Source of the DNA: Closterium sp. NIES-65
Taxonomy: Eukaryota; Streptophyta; Zygnematophyceae; Desmidiales; Closteriaceae
Direction of reading: 5' to 3'
Assembly (NCBI GenBank): GCA_948144175.1
Contig: CANXME010002097.1
Span: 186,001-250,000, forward strand
DNA length: 64,000 bases
Part shown: positions 40,500 through 50,699 of the stretch, one piece after another
Numbering within the stretch: the stretch's first letter is position 1
Layout of the letters: every line of letters begins with the position of its first letter
Position numbers and translations under genes: made by a program
The notes under the pieces: model-generated
The model's database searches: none
What the model was told of the DNA's origin: nothing
The model's input: only the letters and a program-made list of their open reading frames with translations

Positions 40500-41300
40500 G
40501 TGTCTCAGGTAGACCCGGTTGAGCCTGTTGAGGTAGCTGTCGACTCTCGTCCTGCTGGGGGTGCTGAGCCTGGGGGTGCTGAGCCTGGGCGTGTGGAGCC
40601 TGGGGGTGTGGAGCCTGGGGGTGTGGAGCCTGGGGGTGTGGAGCGTGGGGGTGTGGAGCTTGAGGGTGCTAAGCTTGGGGGTGTCGAGCCTCGTGGTGCT
40701 GAGCTGCGGAGTCCGGAGTCTGGGGGTTCTGAGTCTGGAGGTACTAGGCCTGGGAGTCCTGCACCTGGAGGAGCCCTCTCCTCGGAGCAGCTGCGTGCGT
40801 GGTACTTAGAGTACTGCAGCCTCCGAAGAGGTACCGCTCGAGGCGGACGTACTACTGGGACTGGTGCTAGTGCTTCTTCTCCCGTTCGGGAGCTCCCCTC
40901 CCGCGAGCGGATCCGTGAGTGGTACGAGCGGCGCTGCACTCTTCAGAGTGGTGTGCCTCGTGTTACGGACCCCGCTGCTGTTGGAGCTGCTGCTGCTGCT
41001 GAGGACCGGGGCGTTGCAGCTGCTGCTGGTGCTGAGGACCCGGGCGTTGGAGCTGCTGCTGGTGCTGAGGACCCGGGCGTTGGAGCCGCTGCTGGTGCTG
41101 AGGACCCGGGCGTTGGAGCTGCTGCTGGTGCTGAGGACCCAGGCGTTGGAGCTGCCGCTGGTGCTGCGGACCCGGGCGTTGGAGCTGCTACTGGTGCTTA
41201 GGACCCGGGCGTTGGAGCTGCCGCTGGTGCTGAGGACGTGGGCGCTGGAGCTGCTGCTGGTGCTGTGGACCCTGGTGCGGGTGTCCCTGTTGGCTCTAAT
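40500..41300 (+). pseudogene. element H linker with two LREWY-type modules
   Basis: GGAEPGGVEPGG repeats (40555-40700) lead to GALSSEQLRAWYLEYCSLRRGT (about 40773-40835) and LPSRERIREWYERRCTLQSGV (about 40891-40955). These are two tandem versions of the module seen once in B, E, G and J. A 33-bp tandem repeat coding GAEDPGVGAAA (about 41020-41260, seven or so units) follows. Confidence 0.65.
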
Positions 41301-41609
41301 GTCGCTGCTCGGTCTCGGCCGTACTTTGTTCCGCTCCTTTAGCAGGTTCTTGGTCAGCTTCCTTCTCCTTTTCCTCCTCCCTCCTTAGCGTGTCCTCCGC
41401 CTGTCCAGCTGCAGTCGGCGTTACCGTCTGCCTCCTCTCTCCCTGGTCCTGCTCCTTACACTGGTCCGACTGGAGGTCTTACTGAGCGGCGTGAGCCTGC
41501 GTCTCGTCCTGCGTCGCCTGAGTCTCGTCCTGAGTCGCCTGTCCGCACTGCTCTCTCTAGTAGTCGAGTCCAGCGTCAGCGTCTTCCTGCTATCCTACGC
41601 ACTCACCGG

Positions 41610-43595
41610 ATGGCGCTTCGTCCGTCCACTGCTCCACAGCGTGTCCCACTGCCGTCTCCTCCTGCTTCCTCTCTTCCTGCTCTTGCTGACCCTGGGTCAG
41701 ACTCTCTTCGTGCTACCAGTCCTACTGTCACGCGTCTCCTGGCTACTGTTGTCACTGACCCTTCCTTTGAGTCTACTGCTGCGTCTGCCTTAGTTGCTGA
41801 GCTTGGCGACTTTGCTGCTCGCTGTCGTCTAGACTACGCTGCTAGCCTAGTTGCTGAGTCTGAGTCTGTCTGTCCTCCGTCCGTCGGGGGTGAGAGTGCT
41901 CTTGGCACTGACGTCCTTGAGGACAGGCAGGAGGAGTTTGAGTACTTTGCTGCCACTTTGCCCCATCTCGTGTCCATGCTTGTTGCCCCTGAGGGAGACC
42001 CGGATGCACCAGACATCCCGACCCCACGCTCTTACGCAGAGGCGATGGCCGGTCCCTACTCCTCTCAGTGGCAGTCAGCCATGGACGCAGAGATGGCTTC
42101 CTGGAAGTCCACAGGCACCTACGTCGACGAGGTTCCCCCACCTGGGGCGAACATCGTCAGTGGCATGTGGATTTTCAGGGTGAAGCGGCCGCCGGGCTCT
42201 CCGCCTATCTTCAAGGCGCGTTACGTTGCACGAGGCTTCAGTCAGCAAGAGGGAGTTGACTTCTTCCGGACCTTCTCCCTGACCCGGAAGATGACCACTC
42301 TTCGGGTTCTGCTGCACGTCGCCGCTCAGCGTGACTACGAGCTCCACTCGCTTGACTTCAGCACTGCTTTCCTGCAGGGCAGCCTGCACGAGGAGATCTG
42401 GCTGCGCCGTCCACCTGGCTTCACTGGGTCGTTCCCTCCTGGAACCCAGTGGAGCCTCCGACGGCCAGTCTACGGTCTCCGCCAGGCGCCTCGTGAGTGG
42501 CACGACACACTGAGGACTACGCTTGCGGCTCTTGGGTTCGCGCCTTCTACTGCTGACCCGTCGCTGTTTCTACGCACCGACACCTCACTGCCGCCGTTCT
42601 ACGTCCTTGTGTACGTCGACGACTTGGTCTTTGCTACTGCTGACACTGTGGCACTCGCCCACGTGAAGTCGGAGCTGCAGAAGAGACACACGTGCACAGA
42701 CCTGGGTGAACTGACAAGCTATCTTGGCTTGCGGATCGCCCGGGACAGAGCACGCCGCACCATCACCTTGACTCAGTCACACATGGTGCAGCAGGTCCTT
42801 CAGCGCTTCGGCTTCACGTACTCCTCGCCTCAGCCCACTCCTCTGCCTACCAGTCACTCGCTCTCACCTCTGCCTTCGGATGAGTCCGTAGAGCCGAGTG
42901 GCCCATATCTTGAGCTTGTGGGTTGCCTCATGTACCTGATGACCTGCACTCGACCAGACCTTGCATACCCTCTCAGCATTCTTGCACGCTATGTCGCTCC
43001 CGGCCGTCACCGGAAGGAGCACATGGATGCAGCTAAGAGGGTGTTGCGCTACTTGTGCAGTACGTCGGGCATGGGGCTAGTGCTTGGAGGGCGAGTCCCA
43101 GTTGTTCTCACTGGGCACTCAGACGCTTCTTGGGCAGACGACCAGGCTACTCAGCGGTCGTCTCAGGGTTACTCCTTCAGTCTTGGCTTTGGTTCTGTTT
43201 CTTGGCGTTCTACTCGCTCTTCTTCTGTTCTCAGCTCCAGTTGTGAGGCTGAGATCTACGCCACAGCCATGGCGGCCCAAGAGCTACGCTGGCTCACCTA
43301 CTTGCAGACCGACCTTGGAGAGCAGCCTCGTTCTCCTCCAGTGCTCTACGTAGACAACAAAGCAGCCATTGCCTTGTGTGAGGAGCACAGACTGGAGCAC
43401 AGAACGAAGCACATTGCTCTGCGTTACTTCCTTGCTCGAGAGCTGCAGCAGCGTGGTCAGCTTCGCCTGCGTTACATGGCCTCTGAGGCCAACACTGCTG
43501 ATGTGTTCACCAAGGCGCTTCAGCCTTGTGACCATCAGCGCTTTTGCACTCTTCTAGGCCTTGTGCCTACTGGACCTCACTTGCTTACTTCTTGA
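41610..43595 (+). CDS. element H RT and RNase H region
   Basis: A continuous open frame of 661 codons, the longest RT-RNase H frame in the window. Residues about 40-130 hold the conserved DPSFESTAASALVAELGDFAARCRLDY lead block. RT spans about residues 150-340 (SAMDAEMASWKSTGTYVDE, KARYVARGFSQ, LDFSTAFLQGSLHEEIW, catalytic YVDD at 42612-42623). RNase H spans about 430-655 (TGHSDASWADD, SSCEAEIYA, YVDNKAAIAL, ANTADVFTKAL). Family role: copying element RNA to cDNA in the particle. Confidence 0.88.
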   Translation: MALRPSTAPQRVPLPSPPASSLPALADPGSDSLRATSPTVTRLLATVVTDPSFESTAASALVAELGDFAARCRLDYAASLVAESESVCPPSVGGESALGTDVLEDRQEEFEYFAATLPHLVSMLVAPEGDPDAPDIPTPRSYAEAMAGPYSSQWQSAMDAEMASWKSTGTYVDEVPPPGANIVSGMWIFRVKRPPGSPPIFKARYVARGFSQQEGVDFFRTFSLTRKMTTLRVLLHVAAQRDYELHSLDFSTAFLQGSLHEEIWLRRPPGFTGSFPPGTQWSLRRPVYGLRQAPREWHDTLRTTLAALGFAPSTADPSLFLRTDTSLPPFYVLVYVDDLVFATADTVALAHVKSELQKRHTCTDLGELTSYLGLRIARDRARRTITLTQSHMVQQVLQRFGFTYSSPQPTPLPTSHSLSPLPSDESVEPSGPYLELVGCLMYLMTCTRPDLAYPLSILARYVAPGRHRKEHMDAAKRVLRYLCSTSGMGLVLGGRVPVVLTGHSDASWADDQATQRSSQGYSFSLGFGSVSWRSTRSSSVLSSSCEAEIYATAMAAQELRWLTYLQTDLGEQPRSPPVLYVDNKAAIALCEEHRLEHRTKHIALRYFLARELQQRGQLRLRYMASEANTADVFTKALQPCDHQRFCTLLGLVPTGPHLLTS

Positions 43596-43828
43596 GTCTG
43601 TTTGTACTGTGATCTATATATATATACCTGCATGTTTACTCTTGTTAGGTTGTGATCATTGTACCTTTTGCTCTATTATAAACCAACATGTGAACTGGTC
43701 TTGTGACCACTTGCTTGTGCTCGGAATTTGTGTGGTATCCTTGAGATCCACCCTGAGCTTGTTTTGCCTTGCTTTGCCTTGACTGGTCTTGTGACCCCTA
43801 GTTCTCCCCCACTTTGCCTATGGGGGTG
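43596..43828 (+). promoter_or_regulatory. element H 3' untranslated region with PPT hairpin
   Basis: A TATATATATA tract at about 43615-43625, the GATCCACCCTGAGCTT block near 43745, and the CCCCCA/TGGGGG inverted repeat at about 43806-43826 directly before the 3' LTR. Confidence 0.75.
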
Positions 43829-43960
43829 TGTCAAACATTATATATGTTGTGTTAGTTTAGGCTACTGTGGGTTAGCCTATAGGGGGTACACAATTCTAGG
43901 GTTAGGTACTTGTACCCATTTCACTGCTAGTTCATTCATTCCTGTTCAGTGATTCCAACA
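43829..43960 (+). repeat. element H 3' LTR
   Basis: 132 bp, five differences from 38251-38382, ending GATTCCAACA. TSD TCCTG follows. Confidence 0.93.
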
Positions 43961-44510
43961 TCCTGTTCTGCGTCTGCACTCTGACAGAGGCGGAGAGTTC
44001 TCCTCTGGCCTTCTGCGAGCCTACTGTCGTGCACAAGGCATCCGCCAGACCTTCACGCTTCCGGACTCTCCACAGCAAAATGGGATTGCTGAGCGCCGCA
44101 TTGGCATGGTCATGGACGTCGCCCGTACGTCCATGATGCATGCGGCTGCCCCCCATTTTCTGTGGCCGTTTGCGGTCCGGTACGCGGCGCATCAGATCAA
44201 CCTTCAGCCCAGGGTCTCCATGCTGGAGACCTCCCCAGCCTTGCTGTGGACGGGGAAGGTTGGCGATGCGTCTGCGTTCCGTGTCTGGGGATCTCGGGCG
44301 TTTGTTCGCGACTTGTCTGCGGACAAAAAGTCCCCTCGTGCTGCTCCTTGCGTCTTCATGGGTTTCCCCCCTAACGTGCCAGGGTGGCACTTCTACCACC
44401 CCACCTCTCGCCGTGTTCTGTCCTCCCAGGACGTCACGTTCGACGAGTCGGTCCCCTACTACCGTCTCTTCCCCTACCGCACTCCGTCCCTCCCCCCGCC
44501 ATCGCTCTTC
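43961..44510 (+). pseudogene. element G integrase region (second part)
   Basis: Element G resumes after H with the LHSDRGGEFSSG block (about 43973), QQNGIAERRIGMVMDVARTS (about 44073), then CVFMGF..VPGWHFYHP and QDVTFDESVPYY near 44430-44460. Confidence 0.8.
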
Positions 44511-44599
44511 CTTGTGCCAAGTCCCCCCCCGGTAGACCCCCTCCCCCCTCAGGATCCTGCCCCTTCAGGTGTGTTACATGTAGACGCTGTCGAGCCTGT

Positions 44600-45300
44600 C
44601 GAGGTCGCTGGTGACTCTGGTGCTGCTGAGGGTGCTGAGCCTGGGGGTGCTGACTCTGGGGGTGCTGAGCGTGTGGGTATTACGCCTGGGGGTGCTGAGC
44701 TTGAGGGTACTACGACTAGGGGTGCTGAGCCTGGGGGTGCTACGCTTGGGGGTGTTGAGCCTGGGGGTGCTACGCCTGGAGGTGCTGAGCTTGAGGGAGC
44801 TGGGCCTGCTCGTGGGGCGTCTTGCGTTGCTGAGCTTGGCGGTTCTCCGCGTGCTTCGTCTCGCCGGGAGCCACTCTCTCCACAGGAGCTGCGTGAGTGG
44901 TTTGCCCGGCGCTGGAGGCGAGCTCCTGGAGCTGGAGGTGCTGCGGGTACTGGAGGTTCTGCTACAGCTGTGGGTGCTGGTGCCGCGGGTCTCGGCGGTG
45001 CTCTTACTCGGAGTACTGGAGCTGCTGGGCCTGCGGGTACTTCTGGAGCGGGAGCTGCTACGGGTGCTGGCGCGGAGGCTAGTGCTGTCGGTCCTGGAGG
45101 CGGTCTTGCTGAGGGTGCTACTGGAGCTGCTGGAGGTACTGGAGCTGGAGGTGCTGCTGGTGTTGGTGCTGCCGCTGGGGGTACTAGTGCTGTCCCTGCT
45201 GTGTCTAGAGTCGCCGCGCGGCCTCGGCCGTACTTCGTTCCGCTCCTTCAGCAGGTTCTTGGTCTCCCGCCTTCTACTGGTCCTCCTCCTCCCTTAGAGT
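44600..45300 (+). pseudogene. element G integrase-RT linker
   Basis: 15-bp repeats coding GGAEPGGAT-like units (44630-44810), then REPLSPQELREWFARRWRR (about 44865-44920), then Gly/Ala/Thr-rich sequence to the conserved RPRPYFVPLLQQVLGLP block (about 45225-45275). In G one open frame runs from integrase through this linker into RT, so the linker is a translated part of the polyprotein. Confidence 0.75.
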
Positions 45301-45479
45301 GTCCACAGCCTGTCCCGTCACAGTTACAGTTACAGCCGGCCTCCCCACTGCCTGCTCCGTCTCCCTACACTGGTCCTACTGGAGGTCTTGCTGAGCGTCG
45401 TGAGCCTGCGTCTTGCCCTGCGTCGCCTGTCCGTGCTACTCGCACTAGTGGTTGCGGTTCGCGTCAGCGTCCTCCTCCT

Positions 45480-47483
45480 GTCCCTGGCAAGCACCGGATG
45501 TCTCTATGTCCGTCCACTGCTCCTCTGCTTGCCCCTTTGCCTTCTCCTCCTGAGTCTTCTCTTCCTGCTCTTTCGGACCCGGAGTCGGACTCTCTTCGTG
45601 CTGCTAGTCCTACTGTCACGCGTGTCCTTGCTACTGTTGTCACTGACCCTTCCTTTGATTCCACTGCTGCGTCTGCCCTAGTTGCTGAGCTCGTCGACTT
45701 TGCTGCTCGCTGTCGTCTAGACTACGCTGCTAGTCTTGTTGCTGAGTCTGAGTCTGTCTGTCCTCCGTCCGTCGGGGGTGAGTGTGCCCTTGGCACGGAC
45801 GTCCTTGAGGACAGGCAGGAGGAGTTCCACTGCTTGGCCGCTGCTTCACCTCATCTCGTGTCCGTACAGCTTACCCCTGAGGGAGACCCGGATGCACTTG
45901 ACATCCCGACTCCGCGCTCTTACGCGGAGGCGATAGAGGGTCCCTACTCCTCTCAGTGGCACGCAGCTATGGACGCAGAGATGGCTTCCTGGAAGTCCAC
46001 ACGCACCTACGTTTACGCCGTTCCCCCTCCTGGGCCGAACATCGTCAGTGGCATGTGAATTTTCAGGGTGAAGCGGCCGCCGGGTTCTCCACTTGTCTTC
46101 AAGGCGCATTACGTGGCTCGTGGCTTCAGTCAGCGGCAGGGAGTTGACTACTTTCAGACCTTCTCTCCCACCCCGAAGATGACCACTCTTCGGGTGCTGC
46201 TGCACATAGCCGCTCAGCGCGACTACGAGCTTCACTCTCTTGACTTCAGCACTGCTTTCTTGCAGGGCAGCCTGCACGAGGAGATCTGGCTGCGCCGCCC
46301 ACTTGGCTTCACTGGGACTTTTCCTCCTGGCACCCAGTGGAGCCTCCGCCGGCCAGTCTACGGTCTCCGCCAGGCACCGCGTGAGTGGCACGACACACTG
46401 AGGACTACACTTGCGGCTCTTGGGTTTGCTCCCTCTACTACCGACCCGTCGCTGTTTCTGCGCACCGACACTTCTTTGCCACCGTTCTACATCCTCGTGT
46501 ACGTCGACGACTTGGTCTTTGCCACAGCTGACACTGCTGGACTCGCCCACGTGAAGTCCGAGCTGCAGAAGAGACACACGTGCACTGACCTGGGTGAACT
46601 GCGCAGCTACCTTGACTTGCAGATCACTCGGGACAGAGCACGCCGCACCATTACCCTGACTCAGTCACACATGGTGCAGCAGGTCCTTCAGCGCTTTGGC
46701 TTCACGTTCTCCTCGCCCCAGGCCACTCCTCTGCCTACTCGCCACTCGCTCTCAGCTCTGCCTTCGGATGAGTCCGTAGAGTCGAGTGGCCCGTATGCAG
46801 AGCTTGTTGGCTGCCTCATGTACCTGATGACCTGCACATGACCTGACCTTACATACCCTCTTAGCATTCTCGCACGCTATGTTGCTCCTGGGAGACATCG
46901 ACCAGAGCACATGGCTGCAGCGAAGAGGGTGTTGCGCTACTTGTGCAGTACGTCGGGCATGGGGCTAGTGCTTGGAGGGCGCAGTCCAGTGGTCCTCACT
47001 GGGCACGCGGACGCTTCTTGGGCTGACGACCAGGCTACGCAGCGGTCGTCACAGGGTTACACCTTCAGCCTTGGTTCCGGCTCTGTCTCGTGGCGGGCTA
47101 CTCGCTCGTCTTCTGTTCTCGGCTCCAGTTGTGAGGCTGAGATCTACGCTGGGGCCATGGCTGCACAGGAGCTTCGCTGGCTCACCTACCTGCTGACTGA
47201 CCTGGGAGAGCCGCCTCGTTCTCCTCCAGTACTGTACGTAGACAACAAGGCCATGTTGGCCTTGTGTCGAGAGCAGCGACTGGAGCACAGAACAAAGCAC
47301 ATTGCTCTCCGCTACTTCCTTGCTCGTGAGCTACAGCAGCGTGGACAGTTGCGGCTTGCGTACGTGGCCTCTGAGGCCAACACTGCTGATGTTTTCACCA
47401 AGGCACTTCCACCTTGTGATCATCAGCGCTTCTGCACTCAGTTGGGTCTTGTGCCTGTCTTGCCTCACTTGCTCACCTCTTGA
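45480..47483 (+). pseudogene. element G RT and RNase H region
   Basis: DPSFDSTAASALVAELVDFAARC lead block (about 45650), RT with AAMDAEMASWKST, LDFSTAFLQGSLHEEIW and catalytic YVDD (46500-46511). RNase H has TGHADASWADD (about 47000), SSCEAEIYAGAMAAQELRW and YVDNKAMLAL, and the LLTS terminus. Very similar to B throughout. Confidence 0.88.
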
Positions 47484-47692
47484 CCTTGCTTGTACTGTTA
47501 CATATATATACCTGCTCTTGCTTGTCTAGCCTTATATGTATATGTACTCCTGCATGTGAGCTGGCCTTGTGGCCTTGTACTTGTGCTCGGAATGTGTGGT
47601 GACTTTGTGATCCACCCTGAGCTTTGCTCTGTTTTGCTTTGCTTGACTGGTCTTGTGACCCCCTGTTCTCCCCCACTTTGCCTATGGGGGTG
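47484..47692 (+). promoter_or_regulatory. element G 3' untranslated region with PPT hairpin
   Basis: ATATATATA tracts at about 47501 and 47532, the GTGATCCACCCTGAGCTT block near 47606, and the CCCCCA/TGGGGG hairpin at about 47670-47690. Confidence 0.7.
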
Positions 47693-47824
47693 TGTCAGAA
47701 CATTATAGCTTATGCTTTTGTGTAGGCTGTATTGGGGTATCCCATAAGGGGTACAACCCAATTAGGGTTAGTACTTGTACCCACTTCATTCATAGTTCAC
47801 TCATTCTCGTTTCAGGTTTTCTCA
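47693..47824 (+). repeat. element G 3' LTR
   Basis: 132 bp, three differences from 35600-35731, ending GGTTTTCTCA. Confidence 0.93.
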
Positions 47825-48343
47825 TCCTCCTCCTCCTCCGTCTCCCACTGCTGCAGCTGCCGCTGAGGGGGGTGGGTGTGTGGGAGCCGAGGGAGTGGCG
47901 CTAGGGGGGTGTCGTGGGAGTGGAGCTAGGGGTGTAGCAAGGGGTGTGTAAAAGGGGTATGGGACAGTTGGGGGAGGTTGAACGGAGGTAGCCGTCGTGA
48001 CGTCAGCAGCGCCAGTAGTCCGGGGGTCACCCTTGCTCCGGTAGCCCTGCGAGCCTGCTGCGCTAGTCGCCCGTGGGTCCGTTGCTCCAGCCGCTCGTCT
48101 TAGGCGCGGAGCCAGTGACTCCAGTAGTCTGGATACCCTTGCTTGTGTCTGGTAGCCCGTGCGCGCCGCTCCTGTTGCCCGTGTGTCTGCGGCTTCACCC
48201 GTCGCCTCCTATCTCCACTCCACTCACATTCCCTCCTCCTCCTCACTTACCCTCTATAACTGCCTCTAGCTTTGCTTGTGCTTATGAACTTCTTATGCGA
48301 CTGCTTGCTGTGCTGACCATACCCCACTTTGACTATGGGGGTG
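47825..48343 (+). other. element F 3' internal region, no gene
   Basis: Purine-rich then C/T-rich sequence homologous to 1-352. It ends in CCCCACTTTGACTATGGGGG, the PPT hairpin, next to the F 3' LTR. Short frames here have no domain. Confidence 0.65.
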
Positions 48344-48483
48344 TGTCAGGATGCTATAATCGTCTAGTATGTAGTGAGGTACTCTATAGTAAGTACACCC
48401 CAATTTAGGGTTTGCTATATGTATCATATCTGTTGCTAGTGTGATCCCCCTTCTGCTGTTCATTCCTGCTTGTTATCTCGACA
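48344..48483 (+). repeat. element F 3' LTR
   Basis: 140 bp, begins TGTCAGGATGC, about 15 differences from 33857-33996. TSD GCGAG at 48484-48488. Confidence 0.88.
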
Positions 48484-48488
48484 GCGAG

Positions 48489-48810
48489 AAGAGGTAACGG
48501 GGGACACGGCTACGGGAAGAGCACTGGGGTTAGGAGGGGAGGGTTCAGAGGTGAGCGAGGTAGTGGGGAATAGGGTGAGGGGAGTGGGGGGTGTGGGGGG
48601 GGGAGAGGAAGAGAGGGGGTGAGGTAGGTGGGTGGGGGAGAGGATAGAGGGGCAGAGGAGATGACAGAGGAGGCACAGAGTGACCAGGCATAGCAGCAGT
48701 TAGCACAACAGACAAGGCCGGCCGGACACACAGGCAGAGGGACACCCGCCCGTAGAGGGGCGAAGCAATACAATTTTTCGCAACGAGACTCATAGCACAC
48801 CTCTCTGTGG
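48489..48810. other. purine-rich unassigned stretch
   Basis: G-rich and GA-rich sequence continuing the flank left of element F. No recognisable domain; frames on either strand are low complexity. Confidence 0.35.
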
Positions 48811-49255
48811 TGTTGGAAACAATCGGTCCTAAGCGCCTCTGTCGTGTCAAAACACTTAAGGCACAAGCGAAGCAAAGCATATCGAGGCACCAGCGAGTCA
48901 ACCCTCGGAGGTTGAAGTAACCGCTGGAGGTTACGCGAAAGTCAAAGGTCAGCGACCTTTGACCTAACAAATACAGCGCGACAGCAAGGACACACAACTG
49001 ACTCGTTACAGAGCAGTTGCCCGAGTCGTCACTGTATCGAACCGCAACAGCAACAAGTAAAGCAGTTATAACCGTATCCTTTCATATTCCTTGTACTCTT
49101 ATATAATCTTGTATCTCTTTGCTTTAATCAACTTACTTTGCCCTCACATACTAGCGCAAGGTGGTTCACAACTCTTTATTAACGCTTCCGCTACTACACC
49201 AACTCTACCCAGAGTTCACCCCTACAAAGATCCTAAGGGCTTTCTCAGCCCAACA
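48811..49255 (+). repeat. element K 5' LTR
   Basis: TGTTGG start and CCAACA end form a 6-bp terminal inverted repeat, and the PBS abuts the right edge. It contains a 10-bp perfect inverted repeat GTCAAAGGTC / GACCTTTGAC (48941-48963, 3-base spacer) and a TATATAA box near 49100. The left edge is inferred from the inverted ends; the partner LTR is outside the window. Confidence 0.7.
49099..49107 (+). promoter_or_regulatory. TATA-like box in K LTR
   Basis: TATATAAT lies about 150 bp before the LTR end in an AT-rich dip, a plausible Pol II TATA box for K transcription. Inferred from position and sequence only. Confidence 0.45.
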
Positions 49256-49267
49256 TGGTATGAGAGC
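49256..49267 (+). promoter_or_regulatory. element K PBS
   Basis: TGGTATGAGAGC, one base from the initiator tRNA-Met complement TGGTATCAGAGC, directly after LTR end CCAACA. No GTTCCC-type stem-loop follows, unlike the short-LTR family. Confidence 0.8.
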
Positions 49268-49310
49268 TATCAGGGGGAATTCAACTTCTATACCAACAGT
49301 ATCAATCAGC

Positions 49311-50470
49311 ATGGCTACACAAAAGGAAAGGAGCAACTCCAACGGCTCCCAGGGCACTACTCCTACTCCACCTCCTGCCTCTGGCCTACAGACAGAGGAG
49401 GGCACGGCAGCAAGACCCAGAGCAACATCTACCAAGACTCCCGCAAATCAACCTGCAGACTTCGACCAGAGCATGATGGAGAAGTTTTTCTCGTTCATGT
49501 CCTTCTACGAGCAACACCAGCAAGCGGCACCTGCGCAGTCACACAACAGCAACAACAACAGAGCAACACCCATGAGTCTCGACGGCTCATCATATGCACG
49601 AGGAAATCAGCAACAGCAGCCTACCTTTGCTCCGTACGAGCGCGGGTCCATCAGCTTTATGCCACACCCACAGCCCTCACTTGGACAAGAAAAACCACTG
49701 GACGCATTACAAGTTCAGTCGCAGTTCGCACACGTTCTGAAGATGCAGATGTCAAGACCCTTTGATGGAAAGGACTTATTCACCTGGTCGTTCGAGTTCG
49801 AGCTGATGATGGAAGGCGCGTAGATACTCGGGTTCTTCGACGGGTCTCTGCCATATCCAACAAATGGCACACAGTACGAGAAGCAGCAGTACACCTATCA
49901 GTCAATGATGGCGTACACGATCCTACTGAGGAACATCACCCCGACTCAACAGCAGAACATAAGGACTTACCGAGGTTACGCCAACTCAGCGGAGCTCGCG
50001 TACAACCACCTGAAGAGCCTGTATCAAGCATCAGACAGCGTAAGTCAAATTCGGTTAATGGCGCAACTGACAATGGTTGAAATGAAACCAAAGGAGAAAG
50101 GAATGGCGTATATCAGTCGATGTCGCGAGTTGCGCGACAAGCTTCTTCGATGCGGAGGGTCGATTTTTGAAGACGCCTTCGTGACAGTCATCATCGGCGG
50201 CCTCGGTCCTCAACGGCGCGCCACAAAGGCCATTCTCCGAGCTCACGGAAGAATCTCCGAAGCAGCGCTCTACGCCGAAATCCACGCCGAGCAGCAAGAC
50301 ATGGACCTGCAAGAAGAACGACACAGAAAGAAGACATCAGCACCGGAATTCGCGTTCCACACTCAGCGACGCTACAACAACAACAACAACCGGCAGCAAC
50401 AACCGAAGCCAGTACCTCCATTCTGCCACATTTGCAAAACCTCAGGACACCCACGTACGCACTGCCCGAA
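49311..50470 (+). pseudogene. element K gag region
   Basis: Likely start ATG 49311 (MATQKERSNSNGSQG), 55 bp after the PBS start. A Gln/Asn-rich N-terminal part is followed by the capsid-like part (RPFDGKDLFTWSFEFELMM; AELAYNHLKSLYQASDS; ISRCRELRDKLLRCG) and a C-terminal knuckle CHICKTSGHPRTHC (about 50424-50465), spaced C-X2-C-X4-H-X4-C as in typical copia gag. Broken. Confidence 0.75.
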
Positions 50471-50699
50471 TCGTCAACAGTCAACAACTCCACAGCGGCA
50501 ACTTCGACCATCAAGCAGCCAAATCGCCTCAACGCAAGCAAATCCCACGACTCAGATTCAAGCTTCAACGACCTCAACAGGACAACCTGCACAAGGAGCA
50601 AGAAACATCGTCAGCTGCATGGCAAAGCTGAGTGACTCCTGCATCACCGAGTCACCACCACACTACTCACTGGAAGAACAACTCGACAAAACCACACCC

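Larger units (their letters stand above)
38251..43960 (+). mobile_element. element H: 5.7-kb gag-less copia-type retroelement nested in G
   Basis: LTRs at 38251-38382 and 43829-43960 (132 bp each, five differences, about 4%). TSD TCCTA (38246-38250) / TCCTG (43961-43965), one change. The internal region runs from a 0.45-kb leader straight into protease, integrase, linker, RT and RNase H; no gag domain or zinc-binding segment is seen. It looks nearly whole apart from that, with about two or three lesions. Confidence 0.93.
35600..47824 (+). mobile_element. element G: copia-type retroelement nested in F, split by H
   Basis: LTRs at 35600-35731 and 47693-47824 (132 bp each, three differences, about 2%). 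The flanks TTCTC and TCCTC look like a TSD with one change. Parts: PBS, stem-loop, GC-rich leader, gag zinc-binding end, protease, integrase (split by H), repetitive linker, RT, RNase H, PPT hairpin, 3' LTR. It lacks the N-terminal gag domain of B/E/J/L. Among the least decayed elements here, with about three lesions besides the insertion. Confidence 0.92.
33857..48483 (+). mobile_element. element F: non-autonomous short-LTR element, split by G
   Basis: LTRs at 33857-33996 and 48344-48483 (140 bp each, about 15 differences, near 11%). Perfect TSD GCGAG at 33852-33856 and 48484-48488. Without nested G and the 982-bp repeat the internal part is only about 1.1 kb: PBS, stem-loop, GC-rich leader and a C/T-rich 3' end with PPT hairpin, with no gag-pol domain. 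Probably moved by proteins of coding relatives. A second family member ends at 487. Confidence 0.88.

Noticed and set aside
48510-48997. Minus-strand Pro/Leu-rich frames as a secreted or membrane protein
   Set aside because: They read through GA-rich simple sequence and across the left edge of the K LTR, and no homologous frame is seen elsewhere.
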